From: Rostratula benghalensis
Taxonomy: Eukaryota > Chordata > Aves > Charadriiformes > Rostratulidae
Reading direction: 5' to 3'
NCBI GenBank assembly: GCA_013399305.1
Contig: VXAI01000083.1
Coordinates: forward strand, 2,316,237 to 2,380,236
DNA: 64,000 nt
Position 1 is the stretch's first letter, and every line of letters begins with the position of its first letter. The position numbers and the translations under genes were made by a program. This document shows positions 24,293-36,377 of this stretch, one piece after another. Under the pieces are notes generated by a model. It made no database searches. It saw only the letters and a list, made by a program, of their open reading frames with translations, and was not told where the DNA came from.

Positions 24293-25280
24293 AAGAAACA
24301 CCTATTGCTGAAAAATGTATAATGATCACTATTTGAAGACTATATGGTTCATGAAAAACGTCCCTTCCAACCTTTGATGCCTTCAGTACTGTGTGAAGAA
24401 CAGGATTTGTAGCATGAAACTTGAAGGACAATTTCAAGCAATTTACTGTTGCTGCATCGAAAACTGCCGTATTGTCATTAAGAAATATTGAGACTTTTTA
24501 CAAGCTTACGATACCAAACCAAGCCTGTTGCAACAGATCATTTTTAGGTCCCCGGAGATAGAAAGGAGTTTTAGTATTTTTAAGCACATACAGGAATTAT
24601 TTTCTCTTCCCCCACCTAAAAAGAACTTTTTTTTTTTTTTTTTTTTGTTTCCTAAGGAGGTAGTTGTTACTATATAGCAATGGCACAATGATTTTAAGCC
24701 ACAAAGGTCCTCACTGGCTGTACATCATACAAGTCCAGTTTATCACTGAAACTGTTCAACATGGAGCTGTTTCGATTGTGTTTATAAATTAAGCTTTGTT
24801 TACTGAAGCAGATACTCGATATATATTAACGTTTTAAAAAGAAATGTGTGTACATTTTTTAAAAGAATGATGTAAAAATTGTCCTTTCATTAGATGACCA
24901 ATTCAGAAGTGTGAGCTAAACCCTAATAGCTGATGTAATATGAGGATTCTAATTGATGCTTTTTTTTTTATGCTCAGTTCAGCTTGGCTTTTGGTCTTTT
25001 AAGATGAAAAATGAATATGCAGTAGAGTGTTAGATAATGGAAACTTTTAAGTATGGTTTCTCTGTTGTACCATATTAAGTTAAAAGTACACATTCTTTGT
25101 TAAAAATGTTCTTGCTAAAAATACAGTATTAAAAATTTTTTTGTTTGACTTTGGAAATCTTTTAAGATTTTTTTTGACTGTGAATTCCCATAGTTACTGT
25201 ACTAATGCAAAACAATATTTTGCACTATTAAAATTACTTGAAGAAATTACATAATAAAGAGGGTGGGTTGGCATTAAACA
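24293..25280 (+). other. DACH2: DACH2 3' untranslated region (probable extent)
   Basis: AT-rich sequence following the TGA stop, with several ATTTA-like and U-rich stretches and a 20-base T run at 24627-24646. The end is inferred from the AATAAA at 25253-25258. Alternative shorter forms could use ATTAAA at 25128-25133, and longer forms could use AATAAA at 26322. No transcript data were available. Confidence 0.6.
25253..25258 (+). promoter_or_regulatory. DACH2: Probable polyadenylation signal of DACH2
   Basis: Canonical AATAAA about 960 bases after the stop codon. It is followed by a G/T-rich stretch (GGGTGGGTTGG from 25261), which fits a downstream cleavage element. Other hexamers exist up- and downstream, so use of this one is likely but unproven. 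Confidence 0.55.
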
Positions 25281-28200
25281 TTTTCCTAATTATTGTATGT
25301 TCCAAATTCTGAACTTTGCAACTGAAACATTCCTTTCCCAAAATATGTGACTAAAAGCTGGTTTGAGTCAAGTGGAATTAAGTAATCACCTGTTCACTCT
25401 TTGCTTTCATTCATGGGTCAGAGGCCTGATGCTTATCTACTTATAAACTCATGTTTATATATGCATACTTATGTTTACATGTGCACACACCCTGAATTAA
25501 ATCACTGTCACTTAAAAACAACCCAAACCTTTAAATAGATCTAGGGGGAACACGTTTCCTATGGTTAAGTGTTCTGCTATCTATATCTGTATGTCTAGTG
25601 TTTACATTTTCATTTATTTTTCCCCCTAATTTTTTTTCTGGCTAACTTTCAAAGTGTAGCTTCAAACTATGCCATGTAACACAGAAGAAAGAATAAGCTG
25701 ATTTTTCATACTTAAAAGAAAATATATTACATCAGGATTGTCTGAAATGAGGGTTGGACCTTATTTCTAAATTTATTTTTTAAAAGGACTTGAAGCAGTC
25801 CTTGGGGTACTGCAGCATTTCTGACTGATTGACCAAACTCTAGTGCTGCTCCTGTGAATTGCAGATTTTGAAGAGAGCTCTTTGATGCATTCTAGAAAGA
25901 CTTAAAGCAACTAAATATTTCAGTCTTTGAAGTGGAAGCATTTTTGCATTTTTCTTTAGTCTCCATAAAGGCAATCTTAGCTTTTTTTTTTTTTTTTTTT
26001 CCCCATCAATGGCTGATCTACATTTCTTAGGGATGCATTGATACTGGGTTGATGAGCACATCATTGATTTCTAATTTGTCCTTCCCAGAGTAGTTTTAAA
26101 TGTCAAAGTACTGGCAAACGAGATTTAGGAAACTGATAAACTTAAGACACTGAATCTGATGTTGAGTCCTTACTGGGTAGCTCCTGATAAATATTGTCAG
26201 AACAAGACACTGAGCTCTTTATGTTTTAGCTCAACCTAACGAGCACACTTGTAACTCACACTTTCTGTTGGAGAAACCTATTAAAGCCCAAACAAGCAAC
26301 GGGTTTGGTCATTTATGATTGAATAAAAAGGAAAGTGCATATTTCAGATTTTTTTTCTTTTTTTAAATTTAGTTTTACCTCTTACCATCTCTGCAGCAAT
26401 ATTCCAAATGACACCCTCCTGCATAGGGGTCTGGCCCCGAAACTTGCGTGGTTGTGTCCGCCAGCTGCAGTGTGGAATGGGGGTGTGGGGGGTGTGTGTG
26501 TGTGACTGTTTCCCAGCAGGGAGCCAGCCCAGGCAGCAGCGCTGTGTTTCTCACATGGCCTCTGCCTCCCGGACACACAGACTTTCAGGGGTGAGGTCTC
26601 ACACAGCGTGTGACACTGTACAAAAACCTCAGGGCAGACTTTTCTAATTCCAGGCACTTGCAACCGAGCACAGAAGGCAAGAAAAGGAGGAAATTGCTTT
26701 CATGTCATCTCTTCTAGGTCTTTGTTGATTGTGTCATTCAGGGGCAGAAGGAGAATGGATTGTTTATTCAGAGAAGACAAAACTAAGGGAAGACTTAATT
26801 GTCTTTCATATCTAAAAGTAAGCTATAAAGAGCAGGAAAGTAACCGGCCCTGTCCCCTGTTCCATGGCCAGTACAGGTCCGTGTGCGCTGCTTTCAGAAC
26901 GCTGTGCAGACACACGATTGCTGCCTGGTGGTCCAGCACAGCAAACACAGGCAACGCTGAGGTTTTTTTTTAAATTTCTCGTGGACACAATTTCAAAATT
27001 GGCTACAGTTCTCATGTTTCTTGTTCCTCTTTTAAACAGTGGGACAGTCTCAGGAGGAGAGTTTTGGAGAACCCATACTCTCCATCTTGGAGGGTAGAGC
27101 AGAACACTAGGCAATGAGAATTGCATTTCGGCCTTCACCATGCTCCTCCTCATTTGAGGCAGTGAGCTGAACAGCCCCAGCTGGCTACAGTGCTGATAGC
27201 CCAAGAGGGACATCACCTCTTTGAGGTTTTGGCTTTTGGTGTTTTTTCAAATGAAAAATGCCTGAGAGGAGCAGGACTTGGCGGCGCCTGTGTCCTCGGC
27301 ACCTCACAAGAAGTGGTGGGGCAGAGGGACACTGAAACCCCATTTTTGGCACAGCGTGTGGGCTGCAGGAAGCTCAGCTGGGGACAGATTTTTGCAGGCT
27401 GGGGGTCACTGATGAGGTTGGGGTGCGACACCGGCAGCCCCTCTGCATCTGCCTCTGTGGCAGCTTGGGTTTCCTACAGACCCTTGTTTGTAAATTGCCT
27501 TTGAAATGGCATTATGCCAATAAAGTTGGTGGTAGCTGGACACAGGGTGATCTTGGCTAAACGCAGGCAGGTTAATGGACGATGTATTTCAGCAATTTTA
27601 TGAATCTTGCGTAATGCAGACTGCTATGATAATAAACTCCAACAGAATCAATAGTGACCAATCTCAATTTAAAAGCTGGATCTATAGTAATACACAGCGA
27701 GAACACTCTCCTTTAGAAATGCATAGCTGTGCATTAAAAGCTGAATGCTGGTTTAAGTAATTGCTATCTACAAGTAAGTGACCCGTTAATATATTTATTT
27801 ACAGAATATTTTTGGTAACATGAGAAAATGTGGGCTAACCCAAATTGTTTTGAATTTCCTTCATGCAGTGTGTAGGTGCATGCGCGTGAGTACAGGCTTA
27901 GCCCTAAACTACAAAGTGCTAATTCCCACCCTTGCTGGCCCTGGCCTCAGGATCTCTTACCTTTGGCAGCAGAACTAAGATAAAGACTTTCCACTGCTGC
28001 TTCCTGCTGGGGTACTGCAGTGTCCTGCTCGTGCTTCTCTTCCTTGCTGGGGTGAGGAGGGAGAGAGGCAGAAAAGAATTTACAGAGACTTCTTTAAAGC
28101 CAGGTCACGTGCTATCATAATTTGTTATACATAGTAAGAATGTTTAGGCAGTTGTAAAAATCACTGTTAACATTTTGAATTCTGTCTGCAAATAAGGGCA

Positions 28201-31200
28201 TCTTTGATGAGTTGAAGTTGGGATGGAAGGGGGAGAAAGTATTTTGAAATCATTAATTCATAGATGAATTATGAATACTACAGTTTTATATTTGTACATC
28301 AAAGAAATCAACTGAAAAGATCCAGGTTAGTGTCAGCATAGCACAACTGCTGCAGCTTGTTCCCCTTCCATTAGCCTGTCATCCGTTTCTGCTTCTGTTG
28401 GCCAGCTAACGCTGGCATCTTAGTAGAGCATCCTCCACAGGAACGCTGGAGTATGCTAAGCTAAGGTAGGGGCTTATATTCTTTTTGGCACCCATTTTTT
28501 AAAATAAAGAACTCCCATTAGTCTGAGTTCCAATTAGAAATACAGTAAGATTTTACTATGTCTTCATTAAGTGATTCTGTTGACATAATCCAATTTTATG
28601 AAAGTAAATACAGAACCATATATTAAAATGCTCTTATGATAACTGGTACTTAATAAAATGGATCTTAAACTTTTTACAAAGACATTTGCCTTTGCGTGTT
28701 TTAAAATGTAGGCACTGCTTGCGCTGCTTTTTCAAAATTGACATTGAAATATGTATTCACTGAGTAGTAGATCCCTATAACTATATGTTGGATTTTTGCT
28801 TTGGCTGTCTACAAGAGGGGTTAGTTTTGGGAAAAGGAGTTTTTCCTGTCCCTAAAATGTAACTGCTCACCTTCATTCTCCCTGACAGCTATGATGAGGG
28901 CTGCCCTAGCGTTCCCATCTCTGTTGTGTGGCTGGGGTATCTGCCTGACTAACTGCAGATAGTACCTCTAAGAGCAGTCCAGCTCTATGCCACTACATCT
29001 GGGGTAGTCTCTATGTTTAAAGTCCTTATTTTTTAAGGTCTTTTTCTTTAAAAACGAAAAACAGGCCATAAACATACCTGCTGCTCCTGCTAACAGAGCA
29101 AGTGCCCAGTATTCTGGAATAAACATTCTCCAGTCAGAGGGATGGTGGAGATGAAACAGCCAGAGAACTGGCAAGTTCATACTGAACTAAACAGAACTGG
29201 TCCAGCTGTACTTCATTGTAGTGTGCTTTTTTTTCAGAAGAAAGTCTGACATAAGACAATGGAAAGCAATTTGGTCATTTTGAATCATTAGCTGACGACA
29301 TGGTTTCATTGTAATAAAGTTTGCATCATAGTTCCTCCAGATTAAGCATTGCAGTACCATACTTCTTCTGCTGAGGTTAATAGTGCTCTTGAAGTGTAGA
29401 GCCTTAGGTAAACATTATGCACGAAGCAGCTGAGTGTCACAGTATCTCACACGTGCACAGGGCACAGACACCTTTTGGACTGTGCCGGCCGCTGTGCTGC
29501 TGGAGAGGCAAAGAAGTGCTTGGGGTCACAGTATGTGGACCCCCTACCTTTGGAGGGCTGAGTATGGGCAGGGAGTGCCTGCATTGTTTGTGCTTTGGGA
29601 TCTGGACTTTGTCTAAAGCTTTAATCTTACTACCAAAATGCCACATGCCCCAGAATGAATTGTCATCCCCGCCATCCACCAAAGTGGCCAAATAGAAAGG
29701 AAAAAAACATTGGCATTAAATGAAGCAAGATGAATTAGCTAAAAAGAGAAGAAAGAGTAAATAGGAGTGAAAAATAAACTTCAATTCACTACAGTGCCGG
29801 TAGGATTTGGTTTTTAAACACGCTTCGTTCTCTATTGGAAAGAAATACCTGTTTCATGTTTCCCCTGATGATTCCTGCCATTAGCTGAAAGTCTGTTTAT
29901 TCCCAGAGCTGTGCTGCCATCAGTTGATGATGCTGTGGCACTTACAGAGATGTTTTGGCAGTAAAAATGCTTTATCATTTGTAATATTATTATGAAATGT
30001 ATGTTTCTTTATTGCCCAGTCCAAAGCAATTCTATATAAATTTTTGCATTTTCTTGCTTGGTGTCAACTGGCGGGGAGCAGAGGGGAACCACATCCCCAA
30101 AAGTAAGAAAACAGTCCAAAAAATCAAGTATATTCTAACAAGGCATAAACTGCCTATTGGACTTTTTTTTAGTTGTTCTATAAAACTGATGAAGACAGAA
30201 ATGGGACTCAGAGATTTTTGGTGTCAGATCAGTGCTTTGCATTTTACATGATCATTTACACCTGTGCAAAGTAACTATTTGGTAGCATTTGACAGCTGAT
30301 TTATTAGCATTTGACACCTATATTACACATGTTGAAATGGCTCCACAATGTGCAAGGCAGTGGAAAACTCACTAATTCCTTTCATGGCTTTTTCCTCGTA
30401 GTTTAATACTGAGATTCCATTCCAAAGGAAATAATGAATTCCCCACACCCCAATTCTTTATTTCTTCTAATATTTATTATGTTTGTCTCCCACTAATTTG
30501 AAAAAAAAAATAAAAGGGAAAAGAGAAAAGGAGTTGTGTTTAATTCACACACCTGATTCACAGATGCTGGCTCTGAAACAAAATCAAAACCAGGCCATGC
30601 TCTTAATACTGCAAAGAAAAATGAGAAGTCTGCTATTGTGATGAGAAACGCTGCAGGACTAACACTTTTGATTTATAACAGAACTGGTAAATAAATTGCA
30701 TATTTTTGATAGTTAATGTTTTTTCAAATAAACAGAAATTTTCACGAAATGAAAATTCTGTTTTCACTGAAATTATTTTTGGCTTCTTCAAAGCAAACCC
30801 TCAAGAAACTCCAAATCCAGGGTACTTCTTTTTTGCTGTTTTGAAAACAGGCAGTAACAGACTCTGTTCACAATCTAGGTAAGAAAGAAGAGGTGGATCA
30901 CTTTAATACTTTCTGGAATGTAGTGGACTTCTCAGTTTTAGAGTTTTTAAACTACTTGCACCCAGTGGAAAAAAAACCCCATTGCCAGCAGTATCACCTA
31001 TGTGCATAAAAAGCTACTGGAGCTCTGAGTTCACAAGAAGAATAAAAGCTCTTTCCCAACCCCAGGAAATCAATCCCAGTAAGAAGGATCATGAACACAG
31101 CAAAAAGATAGTCAAAATTAAGCTATACAATTTGTCAAGCACGAAATTATTTGAAATGCAATTGCCAATGTTATGTGTTGACAGGATGTGATGCTTTAAT

Positions 31201-31851
31201 GAAAATAAGACAGTTTACTCATGTGGTACCAGCCCAATTTCAAAAAGAAAAGCCTCCCAGATTTCACAGATCACAGTAGCTTTTCCAGCTAAATAATGTG
31301 GTAGCTAGTGTAGCATGAATAAGTTAAGTATCTGTGAAGTTCATGGACTGGTGAAGAGGGAGGACCAATTTGCCAAGCTCTGAAGTACTGACAGACTGAA
31401 TGACCCATGTCTAGTCTTGTCATGTTACTTTACATTACACATTGTAACACAATTCAGCAGAACATAACCTGGAAAAAAATTACTTCAGCACTGGATTGCA
31501 AGATTTTCAAGGTTGCAAGTGGTTGATGGTCACAGGGCCCACATTTTCTAGATCAATTATGGTGGCCTTTCACAGGCGCATATTGTGAAGGTGCAGAAAG
31601 CAGCTGTTATCTTTACTATCGCTCAGAATTAAGCTGTCCAATATTTAGTGGTGTATGTATATCTTTGGGTCTACACAACTTACAAAAAAATCAAAGCCCC
31701 TAATGCTCATTGCAACTGCCCTTTTCTGTGTTCACGACACTGGTTTAACTTTCACTTCCTCACTTGGAGCAGCATACCTAGCCAATTTTCATGAAAGACA
31801 CAGTCTTAAACGTAAGTCAAAGGACAACAGAACTATTTATTCTGAAACAAG

Positions 31852-31878
31852 AAAAAAAAAAAAAAAAAAAAAAAAAAA
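31852..31878. repeat. Homopolymer A run (27 bases)
   Basis: Uninterrupted A run after TCTGAAACAAG. It could be the tail of a retroposed sequence, but no AATAAA or recognisable parent lies immediately upstream, so it is called a simple repeat. Confidence 0.85.
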
Positions 31879-32389
31879 GCAGCAGGTAATTTTACTGCCT
31901 CAGCATGGCAGCCGTATCTGATGGGGAGAGAAAGAAACAAATCCAAACATTTATGTTTATCTGGTACCCAATAAAGGCAGCAAAGGCATATAATTAAAGG
32001 TATAATTTGCTCAATCTCAGGAAAGAATTGATTTCCAATGATAATGGTTCACATATAGTGCACCCCAATACATAAGATTTTACCTCTTTTATAGCTTTGA
32101 TTTAGAAAAAGAGAACTGACCAGGAGTTACAACTGATGGGATCTATCTGCTTAGGCATTTTCACAACGCAAGATTGAAAGGTAATGAAGACAACATCAGC
32201 TGCTGCAAATGGGCTCCGGTTATTTTTGACTTAAGTTTTATTAGAAATTTGAACATGACATCCCTTCCTGATGAACACTCAGCCCATTAATGTCAATGAG
32301 AGTTATGCTTATATGCCAGAGAGAGCAGATCTTTTAGTTGTGTATGTCCAGAGTCTGACGCACAGCCTCGAGTCCTGCACCTTACTGAA

Positions 32390-33010
32390 ATAATTACAAG
32401 TTAATGAGGATTTCCTTTGCATGCTATATTTCTATAAAAGTAATTTTTAAACAGTATAATGGTTTAACATTTACTTGTCAGCCTTTGCATCATTTATTAC
32501 CTCGTTTCTACCTTAGAATCTTGTAAGACAGAAAGATAGAAATAAATATTTACTGTCTTCATGCATGCAGTTTATTCTTTCTACAGCTGTATCCAGCTCT
32601 ATTCGTTGTGTTGCCTTTCAGTGATCCTAGAAAGAAATTAATTAATTGTTAAACTTAGGTATGTGACAAGAAGAAAAAATAAAGTCAGCTCTGACTCCTG
32701 TCCCCATGTTACTAGCTCATTACTGTCCACTGACAGGGTCCTGCTGTAAAAACTTTTGATGAATAGGCAGCATCTAATTCCTGAGTAATAAAAAAAAAAA
32801 AAACTAAGTTGCTTGCAATCATTATTCCAAATGGAAAAATTAATTGTAAATAACTGGAAGTCAATTAAGGCTGGGTTCTGCCGGGTAATGCAAATCTTTT
32901 ATAGTTTTGTTTCAGTTAACTGCCTCATTAATGATTTATAGATGTGTATACAGCTGTGGGAACCATAGCATTATCTAATGCACTCAGAGAATAATTACAT
33001 ATGAAAAGAA
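32390..33010. promoter_or_regulatory. Candidate conserved non-coding cluster downstream of DACH2
   Basis: Repeat-poor stretch with a second perfect POU octamer ATGCAAAT (32888-32895), many ATTA/TAAT cores (ATTAATTAATTG near 32637-32648, CTCATTAATGATTTATAG near 32925-32942) and CATTATTCCAAATGG near 32819. One 14-base A run interrupts it (32790-32803). The composition resembles enhancers around developmental transcription-factor genes. This is an inference from motifs without any cross-species comparison. Confidence 0.3.
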
Positions 33011-34707
33011 CTACGCAGCTCAAGGGAAAAACTCAGAAATTGCTGCCTTAACTTCAACCATATTAAGATGCAAAGTATTTAGAAACCGACTGTGATGTTT
33101 TATCATATTCTTGAGGTTTTATATTCTTTTGGAAAAGGCAAAAAGAATTCTTTCTAAAAAAAATTGTATACTTCTGTATAAAACAGTACACAAAAAATAA
33201 AACATCTCAAGCTGAGAATGTTAGCCATTTATTTATTATTTAAAAGCCTAAGTTATAAAACATTTCCATTCCCTTTGTCTATCTGCTATACAGTTAAACA
33301 ATTCATGGGCATACACATGTATCTCCCTGAGTTGCATAGAGCTATAAGTAACTTTGGAAAGACTTCACGTGTCATTTTCTTGGATATACAAATATACTGG
33401 TATTTGTTCTGTGGTTTCATCATTGAAGTTTGAGGGGGTTTTTGTAAAATATTCTTTTCAATCCTGAAACTTATTTCACTTCTAATAGTGTGGTAACCCG
33501 AAGTTTGCACAATTTGCTGCATATTTCTTATAAACTCTAGTCCAGTGATAAACTGTTGTTGGGCATTTGGAAGAACCATAGAGGACCCTTTGTTTTTAAG
33601 CCTGCTTTTCTTAGTTAGAACTGAGGAGGTCAGGGTCTTTCTCACCAAAATCAGGCATTTGACACCCACAACCTTCCCTGAAACTTTGAATACATTTGTC
33701 TCTGTAACACTGCAGATCCTCAGTCCAAAGCTTCTGGCATCACCATGAGCAAATTGCTCGCTTGCATTTCTGTGGGAACAAGACAGAAAAGCAGAGCGAT
33801 CTCATCCTTCGTGCTCTGCCTCCCAAAAGCATCTTTCGTCTTCAGGCCTGAACAAAATCACCATCCCATGCTTTTGTCCATAAAGCAACTCCAGGAAAAT
33901 AATAAATTTCCCCCCTGTGGTGTTGGCCATCAAGTTTCCTCATTCCTTGTTACCACTCTTTCCCCTCTTCAGTTCAGCCAAAGACTTGTAGATTAAAACA
34001 TCCTTGCAGCCACTATTTCCCAATTACTGACACAGCACAGCTCCCAGAAGTTTATTCTTCTTGTTCCTCCTTTACCACATTCTTCAGGACTTTGTTCCCA
34101 ACTTTTTCTTCTAGTTAACGCTCTTCATTTGTTTGTTCAATCAGTGTTCAATCTGTCAGTGCTCCTTCTTACATGTTGTATGATGTAGGGTAAGTACCTT
34201 TTTTGCCTGCTATTTAATCTATTTGAACTATACATGGCCAGAAGAGGACAAATAACATTATTTTTTATTTTGTCTACAGATGCCTGGGCTTTTACATAAA
34301 ACCTACAGCTAAACTGTATCACTTGCCCGTTTCACAAATAAAGTCAGCACATTTCATCAGCTAGGAAAAATAGAAATCAGCCTGACATTCTTTTGGGGGA
34401 AGCTGAGGTGGGTAAAGGACACCATGGTTTCACATCCACAATAAAGCACAAATGCCACTTAGCCACCAGACTACCTCTTCTAGCCCACTGGGCTGTAGGA
34501 TGAGACAGAGCACAGAAATCCTGTTTGCTGTGGTAGAGAACTCGTTCTCTCTACATGGATGCTCAGATGAAAATTCACAAGTTTTGTCTTTGCAGAAAAT
34601 CTGTGGTAACTTTTGCATATCTTTGAAAGAACAGGTTTACATGTTTATAATTATGCTTATATGTTTCTGCCAGCACTGAAGAAAACTACTTATAGATTTT
34701 ATTGACT

Positions 34708-34770
34708 CGTAGAATAATTCAGGTTGACGAGGTCTCAGGAGGTCATCTGTTCCTACTTCCTGCTCAAAGA
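34708..34770 (-). repeat. Old CR1 LINE 3'-end fragment
   Basis: Reads TAGAATAATTCAGGTTG, then GAGGTCTCAGGAGGTCATCTG and TTCCTGCTCAAAG on the + strand. This is the block order of the reverse complement of a CR1 3' end (AATTCAGGTTGGAAG, then CAGGAGGTCATCTAGTCC, then CTGCTCAAAG). It is more diverged than the other copies and fades after about 34765, so it is an old, short fragment. Confidence 0.7.
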
Positions 34771-35697
34771 CTTATGCATCTACATCTGTGACCATGTGTG
34801 AAATTAAAATGAAGTCAAAAGCACGGGATTAATTTATCCGGACATTTTGTTGCCAGAGAATAAAATCAAAAAATAGACAATTGAAATTGTCATAAAATAT
34901 TTGTAACTCTGCAGTCTTGTCTTACTTGCAAATGAAACATTAGGGTAATCTACAAGAACAAATAAATTACTGCAAATCAAGTATCATTTAGCATTAGAAA
35001 AAGATACTTCTAATTCTGAGCTTTTGAAGTTACATTCAATAATCTGCATAAAGAACAGCTAAATAAATCAAGAGTCTGCAATCTGGAAAAGAAATTACCG
35101 AGAATTCGTGAGATGGAGGTCCATAAAATCATTAATGCCACAAAGAAAATGACGAGGGGATGATTATTCAGCATTTAATACAAGAAATGAGGGCTACCAA
35201 ATGAAAGTATCAGGTGTCAGGGTAAAGCAATAGGAGGAAGGAGTTTTTTTCTACTGTAGGACCTCAGGTGGAGAGCTATTGATGGGGCGCTATCTTACAT
35301 CTGAGCAAAGACTGATTAAAAAACAGGGGGAAAAAAATCCCATGCAAAATCCCCCAAAATGTCTAGGTTGATGAAGCACAAAGATACATGCTTTGGATTA
35401 TGCCATCCTCATGGATTTCTAGGCACAGAAATGTATAGCTTTGATGCACGCTTGATTCTACTCTTCCCTTTGCATGTTCCTGGGGAAAGTATGGGCTAAA
35501 CGTCCTTCAGTTTGACACAGTATGGCCATTCTTATCTTCTGCTATCTCTGTTTGTACCAATTATCTCACTGCAGCTAGCACAACTCTTTCCATTAAACCT
35601 TCCTCAACAGTAGCCAGTAATCTTGATGGCCATTTCTTAATTGTGCTTGGATAATTCAGTAAGGGAAAATAAAGGAGGTAACATACTTGGCAAACTA

Positions 35698-35735
35698 TTT
35701 TCTAATTAGCAAAATGCTAATTTCTAATTAGAAAA
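35698..35735. repeat. AT-rich inverted repeat
   Basis: Perfect 12-base arms TTTTCTAATTAG (35698-35709) and CTAATTAGAAAA (35724-35735) with a 14-base spacer. The CTAATTAG cores are also paired homeobox-type sites. It could form a small stem or bind a homeodomain dimer; chance origin is possible in AT-rich DNA. Confidence 0.6.
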
Positions 35736-36342
35736 TTGCTCTTGTTTAACTATAGTTTATCACATATTGTACTGTGAGTTGAAAAGATTTGAAGATATTC
35801 TTAATTTTGGTTTTAATATACTTTATAATCAAAAGGGTAAAATAAAGGCACATTGCTATGATTTAATGTATAGTGGAAGACAGGCAGAAAAGCTAACCAG
35901 TCCGTATCTGCTAGCTATTAACCATGCTTCTGTCAGATCTGAGTGTTTCATAAAGATGCTCACTCAGAGACAAAACGAAGAATGCAAATCAAATTTGCAT
36001 CTTAGATCTTTTGCCCCTTAGAGAAAAACAAGAACACTGAATTATAAGCTGGAAGTAATGTTTTACCGTGAATTCCTTTACCATCTGAAATTTAACTTAG
36101 AGACATGATTGCTACGCACATTAGCTGCCATGTTTTTCCTTTATGTTGTCAGATGTTCAGATTTTATAGATCAGCTAAAAAGCCACAAGCATTGTAGAGG
36201 CACAGGGAACATGAGAAGAATAGAAGAGAGACATGAGACCTCATGGGACTCCCCATCCCACCAGCTGGTCAATGGATGATGCACAGTTCACAAGAAGACA
36301 CATTCATTCCTTTTGCAGCCACGGCCTGCTTTCTCATCTGGG

Positions 36343-36377
36343 TTTTTTTTTTTTTTTTTTTTTTTTTTTCCCCCCCC
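36343..36377. repeat. Compound T(27)C(8) homopolymer tract
   Basis: A 27-base T run followed directly by eight C residues. A simple pyrimidine tract with no recognisable element attached. Such tracts are prone to length error in assembly. Confidence 0.9.

Larger units (their letters stand above)
25281..34707. other. Intergenic DNA downstream of DACH2
   Basis: No gene recognised. Contents are T runs (25982-26000), a TG/G-rich tract near 26478-26505, a GC-richer block at about 26380-27480 of unknown nature, a 27-base A run at 31852-31878, and motif-rich AT-rich stretches near 32390-33010. The antisense frame 33286-33669 (127 codons) and opposing frames around 26382-27504 do not resemble any protein family I know, and several overlap one another on both strands. 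Confidence 0.7.

Noticed and set aside
26478..26505. Possible G-quadruplex in a GGGGGTGTGGGGGG tract
   Set aside because: Only two long G runs are present, followed by (TG)n; four G runs within a short span are not available.
33286..33669. 127-codon antisense frame downstream of DACH2
   Set aside because: Composition and residue order do not resemble any known protein; overlapping + strand frames are equally open.
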